A DNA stretch of 25,121 nucleotides. Source: CBINFS01 sp966250015. Its GTDB lineage: Bacteria > Bacteroidota > Rhodothermia > Rhodothermales > DASSAV01. The position numbers and the translations under genes are program-made. The notes under the pieces are model-generated. The model was not told the DNA's origin. It saw only the letters and a list, made by a program, of their open reading frames with translations, and ran no database searches. The stretch lies in contig CBINFS010000048.1 of assembly GCA_966250015.1 (NCBI GenBank), positions 1-25,121 of the forward strand. The letters are read 5' to 3'. Positions 7,924-16,614 of this stretch are shown here, piece by piece (within the stretch, counting starts at the first letter, position 1; each line of letters begins with the position of its first letter).

Positions 7924-9345
7924 ATGAACGTAGACGCTTTCAAACGATATGCGTCGATAATCGACGACTGGGAGGCGTTCATACGGGCGCTCGAACGCCC
8001 GTTACCCTACTGCATTTGGACCAACACGCTCAGGATCACCTCCGAAAAGTTGCTCGATCACCTGGCTAGTGAAAACGTAGGCGTCGTTCCTGTCGGTTGG
8101 TATCCAGGCGCCTTCCGATTTACCTCTCCCGAAGGCCCGGGAAACCGACTGGCTTACCTCGCCGGGTTGTACCACGTCCAGGAGGAGGTTTCGTTATTGC
8201 CGGTTGTTTTGCTCGATCCTGCACCTGGAGAGTTCATCCTCGACTGCTGTGCGGCTCCGGGCAATAAAACGGCTCAAATTGCCGTGAAGATGGAGAATCG
8301 TGGTACCGTGTTAGCCAACGACCGTAGCCGTGAACGAATGCGGATCCTCCATACCGCCATGGCGCGGCTGGGGATCACCAACACGGTTACGACGATTGGA
8401 GACGCCGCCGATTTGATTTGTCCAGATGGTTTTTTCGATCGGGTCCTCGCCGACGTGCCGTGCTCGTGCGAAGGCACGTCCCGAAAGTATCCGAGCGTGC
8501 TCAAAAATGCGGGCTTCGAACGCTCGATGCGGATGAGCGCCATCCAGAAGCGGATCCTCCAGCGTGCAATCCAGCTTTGCAGGCCAGGCGGCCGTATCGT
8601 CTACTCCACCTGCACGTACGCTCCGGAAGAGAACGAGGCGGTGGTTCAGCACGCCCTAGATTTGTTCGAAGACACAATCCGGCTTCTCCCGGCCCAGATC
8701 CCCGGGTTCGTTTCTTCGCCCGGACTGACGGAATGGAACGGCCAATCGTTTGATTCTTCCATGGCTTTCACCATGCGCGTGTGGCCGCACCAAAACGACA
8801 CGGGCGGTTTCTTCGTAGCGGTCTTCGAGAAGAGAAAAGACGGGCATGATCGCACCGGATCCGAACGGCCAACAATACGCCTTGAGCAGCCGAACGGTAT
8901 TTTTGATTGGAAATCCATGCTCTTTCACCACTTCGGCACACCTCAAGCATTACTTGAAGAGTACAGGGTCTTCCCAATCGGAGGCCACACTCTGAACATC
9001 GACCGGCTTTGTCACACCATACCGGATAGGATGGAGATTGAAGGCAGCGGCATACCTTTCATCCGCACCAAATCTGTCGTGCCCAGACTCACGACGGCCG
9101 GCGCCATGCTGATCGGAAGTTCCGCAACGAAAAACGTCGTCCAGTGCGATCGGACCCAGGCAGAGGCCTACCTGTCACGGAAAACCATTCGTTTGCCGGA
9201 AAGTCAGGTCCGCACCTGCACGGGGGCGGGACACGTCATAGTCCGATTTGAGAATGTTTCCCTGGGCACGGGCTTTTTCCGTCCCCTACCCGATGGTGGA
9301 GGCGAGCTTGAGAGCCTCTATCCCAAATCGAAAACTCTGAGGTGA
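7924..9345 (+). CDS. RsmF-like rRNA cytosine-C5 methyltransferase (RsmB/NOP family)
   Basis: A 473-residue cytoplasmic SAM-dependent RNA m5C methyltransferase. The SAM-binding motif is CCAAPGNKT at about 108-116. The two family cysteines are visible: Cys180 in DVPCSCEGT, the release cysteine, and Cys230 in YSTCTYAPEENE, the nucleophile that attacks C6 of the target cytosine. Residues about 310-473 form a C-terminal extension like the RNA-binding region of RsmF/YebU, so the 16S rRNA position equivalent to C1407 is the likely target. That assignment is by architecture, and other RsmB/NOP enzymes have related layouts. The ATG is 7 bases after the receptor stop with no evident Shine-Dalgarno sequence. 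An rRNA enzyme at the end of a barrel-protein operon is an unusual partner and may be fortuitous. Confidence 0.87.
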   Translation: MNVDAFKRYASIIDDWEAFIRALERPLPYCIWTNTLRITSEKLLDHLASENVGVVPVGWYPGAFRFTSPEGPGNRLAYLAGLYHVQEEVSLLPVVLLDPAPGEFILDCCAAPGNKTAQIAVKMENRGTVLANDRSRERMRILHTAMARLGITNTVTTIGDAADLICPDGFFDRVLADVPCSCEGTSRKYPSVLKNAGFERSMRMSAIQKRILQRAIQLCRPGGRIVYSTCTYAPEENEAVVQHALDLFEDTIRLLPAQIPGFVSSPGLTEWNGQSFDSSMAFTMRVWPHQNDTGGFFVAVFEKRKDGHDRTGSERPTIRLEQPNGIFDWKSMLFHHFGTPQALLEEYRVFPIGGHTLNIDRLCHTIPDRMEIEGSGIPFIRTKSVVPRLTTAGAMLIGSSATKNVVQCDRTQAEAYLSRKTIRLPESQVRTCTGAGHVIVRFENVSLGTGFFRPLPDGGGELESLYPKSKTLR

Positions 9346-9364
9346 TCCAGAATCGGCTTTTTTG

Positions 9365-10120
9365 CTATTCGAGCCGGAAGCGAAACGTGATCGTGCCGGT
9401 CTGATTCGTCTGCGGTGCATTGGGTGGCAGCGGATTGAATCGCCAGTACTGCAATGCGTTCATCACCGCCTGCTCGAGTGCCGGGTTTGCCTTCATGAGC
9501 GGGATTCGCTGGACGATCCGCCCGCTCGGATCTACCGTGATTCTAACCCTGATCGTTGCGTTGACCTTTTCGGTATAGGCCGGAAGGCGCGTATGCGTGG
9601 GACGCCGATTGAGGCCCTCGATGTTGTAGGGCGCCGACTTCGTTTCCTCTGTTCCAGGTCCGTCCGCACCTTCGGCGGCGCCAGTCGAACCATCACTGGA
9701 GCCGCCACTGGCGGGCTCCGCCTCCTGCTGCTCGGGTGTGGGATTCGGCTCCGATTCTTGGGCGCGTGAGTTCTGTTGCTCCGGCGAGATAACCTCCGTT
9801 TCAGGCGATTCCACCGTTTCCACGTCCTCTTCCGGTTGTGGCTGATCCGGCAGGTCAACGGGTTTAGCCTCGTTCGGAGGAGCGGCGGAGGGCCTCGTTT
9901 CCGGCTGGACGCGCGTGGCTTCCGTTCGATTGGGCGCCTCGGGACGCGTCTCGGTCGCTCTACGCACAGGTCGGCCTTCCGCAATAGGGCCAAACTCCAC
10001 CTCGATGTAGCCGAAAGGCTGCACGTCTGTCGCCGCCATCGTGAGAAAAGCGAACAGCACCAACAAGGCGGTATGCGAAAACAGGCTTATTCCGAGCCCG
10101 TACCAGTCATTCTTCGTCAT
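9365..10120 (-). CDS. TonB energy-transducing protein
   Basis: A 251-residue inner-membrane-anchored periplasmic protein that passes proton-motive force from ExbB/ExbD to outer-membrane receptors. A single transmembrane anchor lies at about 8-30. A Pro/Glu/Gln-rich periplasmic linker runs to about 165. The C-terminal TonB domain (about 165-251) includes IRVRITVDPSGRI and a terminal strand ending FRFRLE. The length is typical. The start has AGGG shortly upstream, and a promoter-like TTG-N20-TAAGTTTA lies 32 bases before it, so it can be transcribed separately from mtnA. No exbB or exbD is in the window. It converges with the methyltransferase gene, with 19 bases between their stops. The nearby TonB-dependent receptor is a possible but unproven client. 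Confidence 0.88.
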   Translation of the reverse strand: MTKNDWYGLGISLFSHTALLVLFAFLTMAATDVQPFGYIEVEFGPIAEGRPVRRATETRPEAPNRTEATRVQPETRPSAAPPNEAKPVDLPDQPQPEEDVETVESPETEVISPEQQNSRAQESEPNPTPEQQEAEPASGGSSDGSTGAAEGADGPGTEETKSAPYNIEGLNRRPTHTRLPAYTEKVNATIRVRITVDPSGRIVQRIPLMKANPALEQAVMNALQYWRFNPLPPNAPQTNQTGTITFRFRLE

Positions 10121-10151
10121 ATCCCTGTTTCGAACGTAGACCTGAAACGTC

Positions 10152-10182
10152 TAAACTTAAATTATCCCGGTTCATTCAGCAA
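10152..10182 (-). promoter_or_regulatory. Bacteroidota-type promoter for tonB
   Basis: On the minus strand, TTG (10182-10180), exactly 20 bases, then TAAGTTTA (10159-10152). This is the same -33/-7 arrangement and the same -7 octamer as the site before the sugar phosphotransferase. The predicted leader is about 25 bases, and AGGG precedes the ATG. Confidence 0.5.
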
Positions 10183-10229
10183 GGCATCCTCTCGATCTAC
10201 ACGCTCGACGCACGATCCGGTTCGCTCGA

Positions 10230-11273
10230 TCATTTGGATTGCATCACCTGTTTCAGATTGACCTCGTAAGGCGGCCGCACGATGCCACGCTCCGTCACGA
10301 TGGCTGAAACGTACTTTGCAGGCGTCACGTCGAAGGCCGGATTGTACACCTTCACGTTGTCCGGCGCAGTCTGCCTGCCGAAGCCGTGTGTGATCTCGCT
10401 CGCGTCTCGTTCTTCTATTTTGATTGCGTCCCCATTGGGCGTACTGAGGTCGATCGTCGACGTCGGCGCCGACACGTAAAACGGGATCCCGTGAACGTGT
10501 GCCAGCACCGCGATCGAGTAGGTGCCGATCTTGTTCGCCACGTCTCCGTTGGCGGCTATTCGGTCGGCTCCCACAAAAACGGCCTGAACCAGCCCCTGTT
10601 TCATCACATGCCCGGCCATGGAGTCGGTTATCACCGTTGCCTCGACACCCGCCCGGGAGAGCTCCCACGCGGTAATTCGACTGCCCTGTAAAAGCGGGCG
10701 CGTCTCGTCGACAAACGCCTTTAGCTCGATGCCTCGCTCTTTCGACAGTAGTAAAGGTGCAAGGGCCGTGCCATAGCCGGACGTCGCCACCCCGCCCGTA
10801 TGGCAATGCGTGAGCACCGTCATGCCGTCCTTCAGAAGCTCCAGACCATACTCTCCGAGCCGGAGGCCGGCTTCGCGGTCTTCGTGCTCGATGGCCTTGG
10901 CCGTTTCAAGGAGACGGGCTCGCAAAACCTCTGCCGGGCTGTCCGGTGAAGACAGCACCACCTGCCGCATCCTTTCCAGGGCCCAGAAAAGGTTTACTGC
11001 CGTCGGACGTGTGCCGGCAAGCATGTCGATCGTTTCGAACACGTGCTCGTGGGGCCTTTCGTCGCCCTTCCAATCACGCAGCGCCAGCACGGCCCCGTAG
11101 GCCGCGGCGATACCGATGGCCGGGGCGCCTCGGACACGCAGCTTCCGAATGGCCTCCGCCATCTGCTCGGGTGTCTCTATCGCCAGCCAGACCTCTTCGG
11201 CGGGCAACCGCGTCTGATCCAGCAGGTCAACCCTGAATTGCTCCGCATTCCACTTAAGGGGTACGACCATCAT
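10230..11273 (-). CDS. mtnA: S-methyl-5-thioribose-1-phosphate isomerase
   Basis: A 347-residue cytoplasmic enzyme of the methionine salvage pathway that converts methylthioribose-1-phosphate to methylthioribulose-1-phosphate. Family marks are RVRGAPAIG at 46-54, the catalytic Cys157 in LTHCHTGGVATSGYG, TDSMAGHVM near 216-224 and the catalytic Asp237 in GADRIAANGD. The length matches MtnA and separates it from the eIF2B subunits of the same superfamily. It starts with a double ATG (11273 and 11270). Three bases separate it from the upstream glycosyltransferase stop, so the two are very likely co-transcribed and possibly translationally coupled. No other methionine-salvage gene is in the window. 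Confidence 0.93.
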   Translation of the reverse strand: MMVVPLKWNAEQFRVDLLDQTRLPAEEVWLAIETPEQMAEAIRKLRVRGAPAIGIAAAYGAVLALRDWKGDERPHEHVFETIDMLAGTRPTAVNLFWALERMRQVVLSSPDSPAEVLRARLLETAKAIEHEDREAGLRLGEYGLELLKDGMTVLTHCHTGGVATSGYGTALAPLLLSKERGIELKAFVDETRPLLQGSRITAWELSRAGVEATVITDSMAGHVMKQGLVQAVFVGADRIAANGDVANKIGTYSIAVLAHVHGIPFYVSAPTSTIDLSTPNGDAIKIEERDASEITHGFGRQTAPDNVKVYNPAFDVTPAKYVSAIVTERGIVRPPYEVNLKQVMQSK

Positions 11274-11276
11274 CTA

Positions 11277-12284
11277 CTACTCGTTATTGCCTTTTTGATT
11301 AGTTGCACCGCGTGTTTGGGACGGCTGTTCGGAGCTCCAGACATTGGATAAGACGTACCGTGGCCTGGCTTTGACCTCCTCGTACACCCGATCCAGATAG
11401 GCTCCAACAACACCGAGAAAGAATAGTTGTAACCCGCCAAAGAAGAACGCGACAAATACCATCGACGCCCATCCCGAAACGGCGTCATCGAGCACGTACT
11501 TGACGTATAGGACCCAGATGAGACCCACCACAGCAAGAATCGACGTGAACAGCCCGAGCTGAACGGCAAACCTCAGCGGCTTGTCGCTGAAGGAGGTCAG
11601 GCTCCGCATGGCGAGCCGCACCATCTTCCGCAGAGAGTACTTCGTCGTACCGGCAAATCGTGGGGCGCGCTCGAACTCGATCCCTACCTGGTTAAACCCC
11701 AGCCAGGCGATCAAGCCCCGGACGAAGGGCTGCTGCTCGCTGATTTCCCGATACGCATCGAGAACCTTTCGCGATACGAGCCTGAAATCGCCCGTGTCCA
11801 TGGGGATGTCGAGATCCGTCATCCACTTGAACAGCCGATAAAAAAGGGCGGCGGAGTACTTCTTGAAGGCCGTTTCTCCCATACGTTCCTTCCGCACCCC
11901 GTATACGACGTCGTAACCCTCACGCCACTTCGCGATCATTTGCGTGACAACTTCGAGCGGATCCTGAAGATCACCGTCCATGATGACGGCGGCATCCGTC
12001 TGAACGAAGTGCATCCCGGCCGTGATGGCGAGCTGGTGGCCAAAATTCCGTGAGAACTGAAGCATTACATAGCCAGGACGCCCCGCGGTGAGCGTCCGTA
12101 TGAGGTGGGCCGTCTTGTCCTTGCTGCCGTCGTCTACAAAAACGACCTGCACAATTTCGGGGTGCTCCGCCCGGTATGCTTCGATCGAGGCAAAGAGCTC
12201 GGGGAAGACTTTCTCTTCGTTGTAAAGGGGAATCACGAGTGAGACCGTTTCCCGCGAATCCCCTTCAGAATGCGGTATGTCCAC
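11277..12284 (-). CDS. Family 2 glycosyltransferase, GtrB/dolichyl-phosphate-mannose-synthase-like
   Basis: A 335-residue inner-membrane glycosyltransferase. The cytoplasmic GT-A domain has VIPLYNEE at 17-24, VDDGSKDKT at 50-58 and the metal/nucleotide-sugar DxD in MDGDLQDP at 102-109. DTGDFRLV follows at about 163-170, and QQPFVRG at 184-190. Two C-terminal membrane helices at about 238-262 and 272-297 fit the GtrB/ArnC-like group, which moves a sugar from a nucleotide donor to polyprenyl phosphate on the inner leaflet. The lipid-linked sugar would then be used by a GT-C enzyme. The sugar is unknown. It is followed after 3 bases by mtnA. About 100 bases separate it from the PorV-like gene upstream, with no convincing promoter seen. 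Confidence 0.9.
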   Translation of the reverse strand: MDIPHSEGDSRETVSLVIPLYNEEKVFPELFASIEAYRAEHPEIVQVVFVDDGSKDKTAHLIRTLTAGRPGYVMLQFSRNFGHQLAITAGMHFVQTDAAVIMDGDLQDPLEVVTQMIAKWREGYDVVYGVRKERMGETAFKKYSAALFYRLFKWMTDLDIPMDTGDFRLVSRKVLDAYREISEQQPFVRGLIAWLGFNQVGIEFERAPRFAGTTKYSLRKMVRLAMRSLTSFSDKPLRFAVQLGLFTSILAVVGLIWVLYVKYVLDDAVSGWASMVFVAFFFGGLQLFFLGVVGAYLDRVYEEVKARPRYVLSNVWSSEQPSQTRGATNQKGNNE

Positions 12285-12384
12285 GTGGTATCCAGTCCCT
12301 AAGGTGAATGCGTTGGCACGAAATTACGCATCCGGATTCTCGATTCCCACCTGTTCATCAATGGAACGAAGGATTGCTCCTCTC

Positions 12385-13506
12385 CTACTCTTCGGTTCGT
12401 TGCAGCGACGCACTTTCGAGTCTTACTTGAAGTGAAATACGGTGTGAGTAGCCCAGCTCAGAAAGGCCGGCAAAGTCGCCGAAACCGTAGTCGATGGCAA
12501 GCTGCTTCAGGTGCAGGCCGGCTCCTACCGATGGGGTCATCTCGAGCCCGAAGGCCTCACTGTGCATGACCTGGTTCACGCCAGCCCTGAGTGAAATCAG
12601 ATTGCGGTAGGTGAATTCGGTGCCAAAACGAGGATGGAATGAAAGGTCTCCCGTGTTCAACGCGTACGACTTCTGCCCGTCAAACGCCACGTCGACGTCC
12701 AGCCCGAGCGTCAGGCTATGCTCGGACCCGACGGGGAATACGAGCCCGGAACCAAAGCGTGCGACGGGAAGGACGGCTTCCGCTCCGCCCTCGGGCAGCC
12801 GGAAGTCGTCGTAGCTCAGCATGGCGCCTTCAAACGCCTCCTCGTTGATGCTCCACGTTTGCAGCATCCGCGACACATCCTGAATGTTCAAACCGAGCAG
12901 AAGTGGCCCCGTTTTGTACTGAAGCCCGGCGTCGAAGCTGTAGCCCCACGATGAGGCAAACGAACCGATGGATCCACGGATCACCTTCCCGCTTACGCCC
13001 AGCACCAGGTTATCGGACAGCGACCTTGCATAGCTGACAAACATCGCGTAGTGGGCGTAGGAAAAACGTGATATGTGATTCTCGGTGTCTGCCAATGGTA
13101 CGCCGCGTTCTCTGTCCCAGGCATTCAGCGTGTTTGGGATGTCGTCGACGCCAAGGCGGATGAGCGACAGGCCAAACGTCGAACGGGCATTGATCGGAAA
13201 AGCAAAACTCCCGTAATCGTACGACACGATGCCCGCAAAACGTTCGGCGTGCATGTACCCCACCTCAGGGTAAACGAGCCCGCTCAAACCTGCCGGATTC
13301 CAGTATCCGGCCGTCACGTCGTTTGCAATGGCCACATACGCGCCACCCATGGCCAGCGCCCGTGCTCCTACGCCTCCGGCAAGAAAATCTGCCCCATACT
13401 TCGCGGTGCGTTGCGCGATCGCTTCGGAAGCCACGAATAGGCCTGTGATTTGAACGAGGACGAAGTACAGGACGAAAACGTGCCGCATGAATGTGCTCAA
13501 TTTCAT
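12385..13506 (-). CDS. PorV/PorQ-family outer-membrane protein (T9SS-associated type)
   Basis: A 373-residue outer-membrane barrel. The signal peptide covers about residues 1-32, with probable cleavage after AIAQ. The mature start reads GADFLAGGVGARALAMGGAY, then NPAGL in the next stretch, which is the typical N terminus of the PorV/PorQ (UPF0164, FadL-like) family. PorV proteins carry or shuttle T9SS substrates at the outer membrane. Paralogues are common, so this need not be the PorV proper. It is relevant here because the protein at 21281 ends in a T9SS sorting domain. The ATG at 13506 is chosen; an in-frame ATG six codons later would leave a slightly shorter signal peptide. The M14 peptidase gene ends 97 bases upstream. 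Confidence 0.85.
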   Translation of the reverse strand: MKLSTFMRHVFVLYFVLVQITGLFVASEAIAQRTAKYGADFLAGGVGARALAMGGAYVAIANDVTAGYWNPAGLSGLVYPEVGYMHAERFAGIVSYDYGSFAFPINARSTFGLSLIRLGVDDIPNTLNAWDRERGVPLADTENHISRFSYAHYAMFVSYARSLSDNLVLGVSGKVIRGSIGSFASSWGYSFDAGLQYKTGPLLLGLNIQDVSRMLQTWSINEEAFEGAMLSYDDFRLPEGGAEAVLPVARFGSGLVFPVGSEHSLTLGLDVDVAFDGQKSYALNTGDLSFHPRFGTEFTYRNLISLRAGVNQVMHSEAFGLEMTPSVGAGLHLKQLAIDYGFGDFAGLSELGYSHRISLQVRLESASLQRTEE

Positions 13507-13603
13507 AGGGGACCGAACTTTACCGGTTACAACAGGCTACACAAGATCCAATAAACATTCAATTTACGCAATACAATCTGCACGAAGGCAAGTCTTTTAG
13601 CCC

Positions 13604-14671
13604 TCACGTGCCGGACTCCTCGAACACTTCGATGAGTCCGCAAGACAACGCAACGAGCTGTAATCGGATAGCCTTATTCAATTCGAGCGGACGTATACCG
13701 AATGTTTCGATGTCACGTGTGATACGCTCCCCGGATTGCACCCTGGACTTCAGTTCCGGCAGTTGCTGCTGGAAGGCCAGGTATCTCGCAGGGATTCCGC
13801 TGCCCGAACCGTCGCCCGGTATTACAAACAAAGGCAGCTCAGTGACGAGGCAAAGCGGGTCTCCTCCAAGTTTTTCGACGTACTCCATCGAGCTGTCGTG
13901 GAAGAGCCCGGCCGTTCGCTCGTCTTTCTTGCTTCGGAAATATTGCCGCATGGCCTCCCCTTCAGGCGTTGTCGTGAACCCGGGTTCAATGTAAAAGAAA
14001 CCCTTCTCTCCCTTCCGGTTGTGGTCGTGCAAACCGAGCCCCTCGTTTCGTACGGCTGTTGCGAAGCGGTCGCGGAGCAGTTGCGTACGAAATGACCACC
14101 GCCGGTTGATCAACAGCATCGCCCCCTCTGAAAACGCCATACCGTGTAGACTGGCATGTAGTGCGAAGGGAGCGAACAATTTTAGAAACGCCGATACGGA
14201 TGCATTTTCCGGCCGCATAGCCGGATAGCCAAACTCCAGATCTCGCCCGGGCGGCTCTCGAAAAACGCCACCGAGAAAGGCTTCCACGTCCGGCCACTTC
14301 GCTATCCAATCTCGATTCCGTGCTTCCCCATCCGGGTTGACGTGAGGAACGACAATGAAGGTAAAGCAGGACAGAAGCGGCTCGAACTCCTTGCGCCGAG
14401 TCAGCAATCGGGTAACCAGCAGCCTCAAGGTCTCGGGTCCTACGGGCTCGTCGGAGTGTGCGCCGGCAAGCAGGCTCACGTGTAGTGGTCCGTTCCCCAA
14501 CACGATACCATACAACTCCCTCCCCTCTTCACTCCTTCCAATCGTTCGAAACGTCGCGACGTCCGGGTGTGAATTGCAAATACGCTCAATCTCCTGTCGT
14601 GCCACGTCGAAAGCGGTGAAGCCGACTTCTTCTTTCGAAGACAACAAACCGGTGAGATCAAAGTCACGCAT
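13604..14671 (-). CDS. M14-family zinc carboxypeptidase-like protein
   Basis: A 355-residue metallopeptidase of the carboxypeptidase A/M14 fold. The zinc HxxE motif is in LLAGAHSDEPVG (His72, Glu75). The substrate-binding stretch VVPHVNPDGEARN lies at 107-119. The third zinc ligand is probably His176 in ASLHGMAFSEGA, and the catalytic glutamate is Glu278 in CLVTELPLF. No signal peptide is visible, so a cytoplasmic location is expected. That is less common for M14 enzymes and leaves the substrate open: a peptide, a peptidoglycan fragment or an N-modified amino acid. The start ATG is 15 bases after the stop of the upstream membrane protein, so the two are probably co-transcribed. The family call is firm; the function is unknown. 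Confidence 0.85.
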   Translation of the reverse strand: MRDFDLTGLLSSKEEVGFTAFDVARQEIERICNSHPDVATFRTIGRSEEGRELYGIVLGNGPLHVSLLAGAHSDEPVGPETLRLLVTRLLTRRKEFEPLLSCFTFIVVPHVNPDGEARNRDWIAKWPDVEAFLGGVFREPPGRDLEFGYPAMRPENASVSAFLKLFAPFALHASLHGMAFSEGAMLLINRRWSFRTQLLRDRFATAVRNEGLGLHDHNRKGEKGFFYIEPGFTTTPEGEAMRQYFRSKKDERTAGLFHDSSMEYVEKLGGDPLCLVTELPLFVIPGDGSGSGIPARYLAFQQQLPELKSRVQSGERITRDIETFGIRPLELNKAIRLQLVALSCGLIEVFEESGT

Positions 14672-14686
14672 GAGTACCAGGTAACG

Positions 14687-16573
14687 TCAGTTGCGCTCGT
14701 GACGCAGACGGACCAGCTTGAAGTGAGGGTCCTGGTAAAGGACCGGGTATGACGTTGGCGTCTCAGGATACAACACGGCATACTCGGCTCCGAACTTCTC
14801 GGCCACTAGGCTTAGCCGGGAATCGGGAATGGTCCGGTACGCCCGGTCAAGAACGGCTGCGCCGGGGAATCCACCTACGTCCGTAGTGCCGTAAACCGTC
14901 GTCATTCGATCCATCCATTCCGCTATTGAGGAATCCTGAAAAACGAACGACTTGAAGTCGACGACGATGGCTCTTTCGGATATCAAACGGAAACGTCCGC
15001 CATTTGGCGGCACTACGAAGACTGCATCCTTGGGAAGATTCTCACGGGCGAAAGACGCCACTTGGTCATACGGATCGTGTGCCTGCTCCAGCGTAAAAAC
15101 ACCTGTTTCTTGCAACACCGGCGAGGCATCTCGATAGGCCACGATCAGCGGGAAAGCCGTACAGACGAGGATGAACGGATAGAGGCGTCGGCTGAAACCG
15201 GCAGGATACCAGACGAACCAACCAGCTAGTCCTAGAAAGGGAATCAAAAAGAGATATTCGCGAAGATCGTGGACCTTCCAAAAATAAAGGACCAACACGA
15301 CGGAAATCACCAGATACACCACAGCGGCCAGAGGAACCGGTCGTAGAAATCGTTGCCTAATGATTTCAGCGAGGTGTGCAACCAGGGCACTAACCGGCTG
15401 AGCCAGTCCAGTCCCCGATAAGGCGATCAGCGCGCTCCAGCGCCCAATTCCTCCCGCCGTTAACCAGCTCGCAACACTTCGCCCGATCAATAGCAACCCG
15501 AGCCATTTGATAATGTAGATCAAACGGTAGAGCTGCATCGATGCAATCGTTCGGATGGGCCACACTTCGACGAACAGCCAGCCTGCAAAAAGAAGGAGGA
15601 GGATAAGACTTACCGTGATCGCTACGCGATCTGCACATGCCCGGTCCTTCACCTTCTCCTTACGCCAGAGCCACCAGGCGAGGAACACGGTTGCAACAAA
15701 CAGCACGAAGCCGACCCATTCTCGCGGGTCCATTTGTGATGGGACGTAATGGTGCGGGTTCCGGAAGTAGACCAGGATGTCGAAGAATTCCTGTTTGGAC
15801 AGGGTCTTTTCCATCTTCCCGAGAAACACCCCGTACGCGAGCAATACGAGCGCCAGCAGACCGGTCAAGGCTGCCGATAGCTGCTCGAAGGGGGTGCGTC
15901 GGTCAGGCTCCTCAACCTTCCGCCTGAAGCGCAGGAGCGCATCGAACGCCACGATGCCCAGCGCGAGTCCCCCGGTTTCGAGACCAACGACGGGATGCGC
16001 CAGCGAGCTGATCGCGGCCAACACCGTCGCAACCGTAACCCGAAGTCGCAATCCGGCCCAAAGTGCAAGCAATGCGATGGGCTCCGCAAGAGAGGCCTGC
16101 ACCAGGTGCTCCCAGATGAGAAACGTCGCTCCACCCAAATCGATGCTGTGCACAGCACCGATCAGGACGCAACCCGCAAGCGCCGCCAGATCGTCCTTGA
16201 AAAGATCACGTCCTGCCAGAAAGCTGATCAAAAGGGTCAGCACGTTGCTCAAAACCGTCAACACGAGCATGACGACCGGTAACGGTACAAACGCGGAGAA
16301 AAAGGCAATCAGTTGATAGTAGTAGTACCGAGGGCCGAACAGCATGCTCTCTTGCACGTGCCAGTCGGCAGCGTAGAGCGAAGTGTCCGCCATGTGGCGT
16401 ATCGGCGGAATGTGCTCGATGTGGTTGATGAGGCCGTAAACGTACTCCGCACGCAGGGTGGCCAGCACACCGGCCACCAGAGAAAACACCAGAACGTCTG
16501 CCAGGGAAAGACGTACCTGCCCGCCCGGTCGCTCGGGCTCAAGCGTGGCATTCTTCGTTTGGGATTGGATCAT
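14687..16573 (-). CDS. Polytopic membrane protein, GT-C-like with DUF6798-like C terminus
   Basis: A protein of 628 residues from the ATG at 16573, with roughly ten or more membrane helices and a soluble C-terminal region of about 150 residues. I prefer this ATG over an in-frame TTG at 16618 because that TTG lies inside a promoter -7 box (TATTTTGA). After the first helix there is a loop with HMADTSLYAADWHVQ and an aromatic PRYYYYQ, reminiscent of the first extracytoplasmic loop of GT-C glycosyltransferases. The C-terminal part contains VPPNGGRFRLISERAIVVDF, which recalls DUF6798 proteins; this is memory, not a search. A role in transferring lipid-linked sugar or in polymer handling is inference. 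The M14 peptidase gene starts 15 bases downstream. Confidence 0.72.
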   Translation of the reverse strand: MIQSQTKNATLEPERPGGQVRLSLADVLVFSLVAGVLATLRAEYVYGLINHIEHIPPIRHMADTSLYAADWHVQESMLFGPRYYYYQLIAFFSAFVPLPVVMLVLTVLSNVLTLLISFLAGRDLFKDDLAALAGCVLIGAVHSIDLGGATFLIWEHLVQASLAEPIALLALWAGLRLRVTVATVLAAISSLAHPVVGLETGGLALGIVAFDALLRFRRKVEEPDRRTPFEQLSAALTGLLALVLLAYGVFLGKMEKTLSKQEFFDILVYFRNPHHYVPSQMDPREWVGFVLFVATVFLAWWLWRKEKVKDRACADRVAITVSLILLLLFAGWLFVEVWPIRTIASMQLYRLIYIIKWLGLLLIGRSVASWLTAGGIGRWSALIALSGTGLAQPVSALVAHLAEIIRQRFLRPVPLAAVVYLVISVVLVLYFWKVHDLREYLFLIPFLGLAGWFVWYPAGFSRRLYPFILVCTAFPLIVAYRDASPVLQETGVFTLEQAHDPYDQVASFARENLPKDAVFVVPPNGGRFRLISERAIVVDFKSFVFQDSSIAEWMDRMTTVYGTTDVGGFPGAAVLDRAYRTIPDSRLSLVAEKFGAEYAVLYPETPTSYPVLYQDPHFKLVRLRHERN

Positions 16574-16614
16574 TTTTGGGAATGGATCCGCCGGGCGGGC
16601 CGATTTAATTGGCT

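Noticed and set aside
13530..13590. Promoter-like TTG-N22-TAAATTGA before the PorV-like gene
   Set aside because: Spacing of 22 is outside the 20-21 seen at the other sites, and the -7 box matches poorly.
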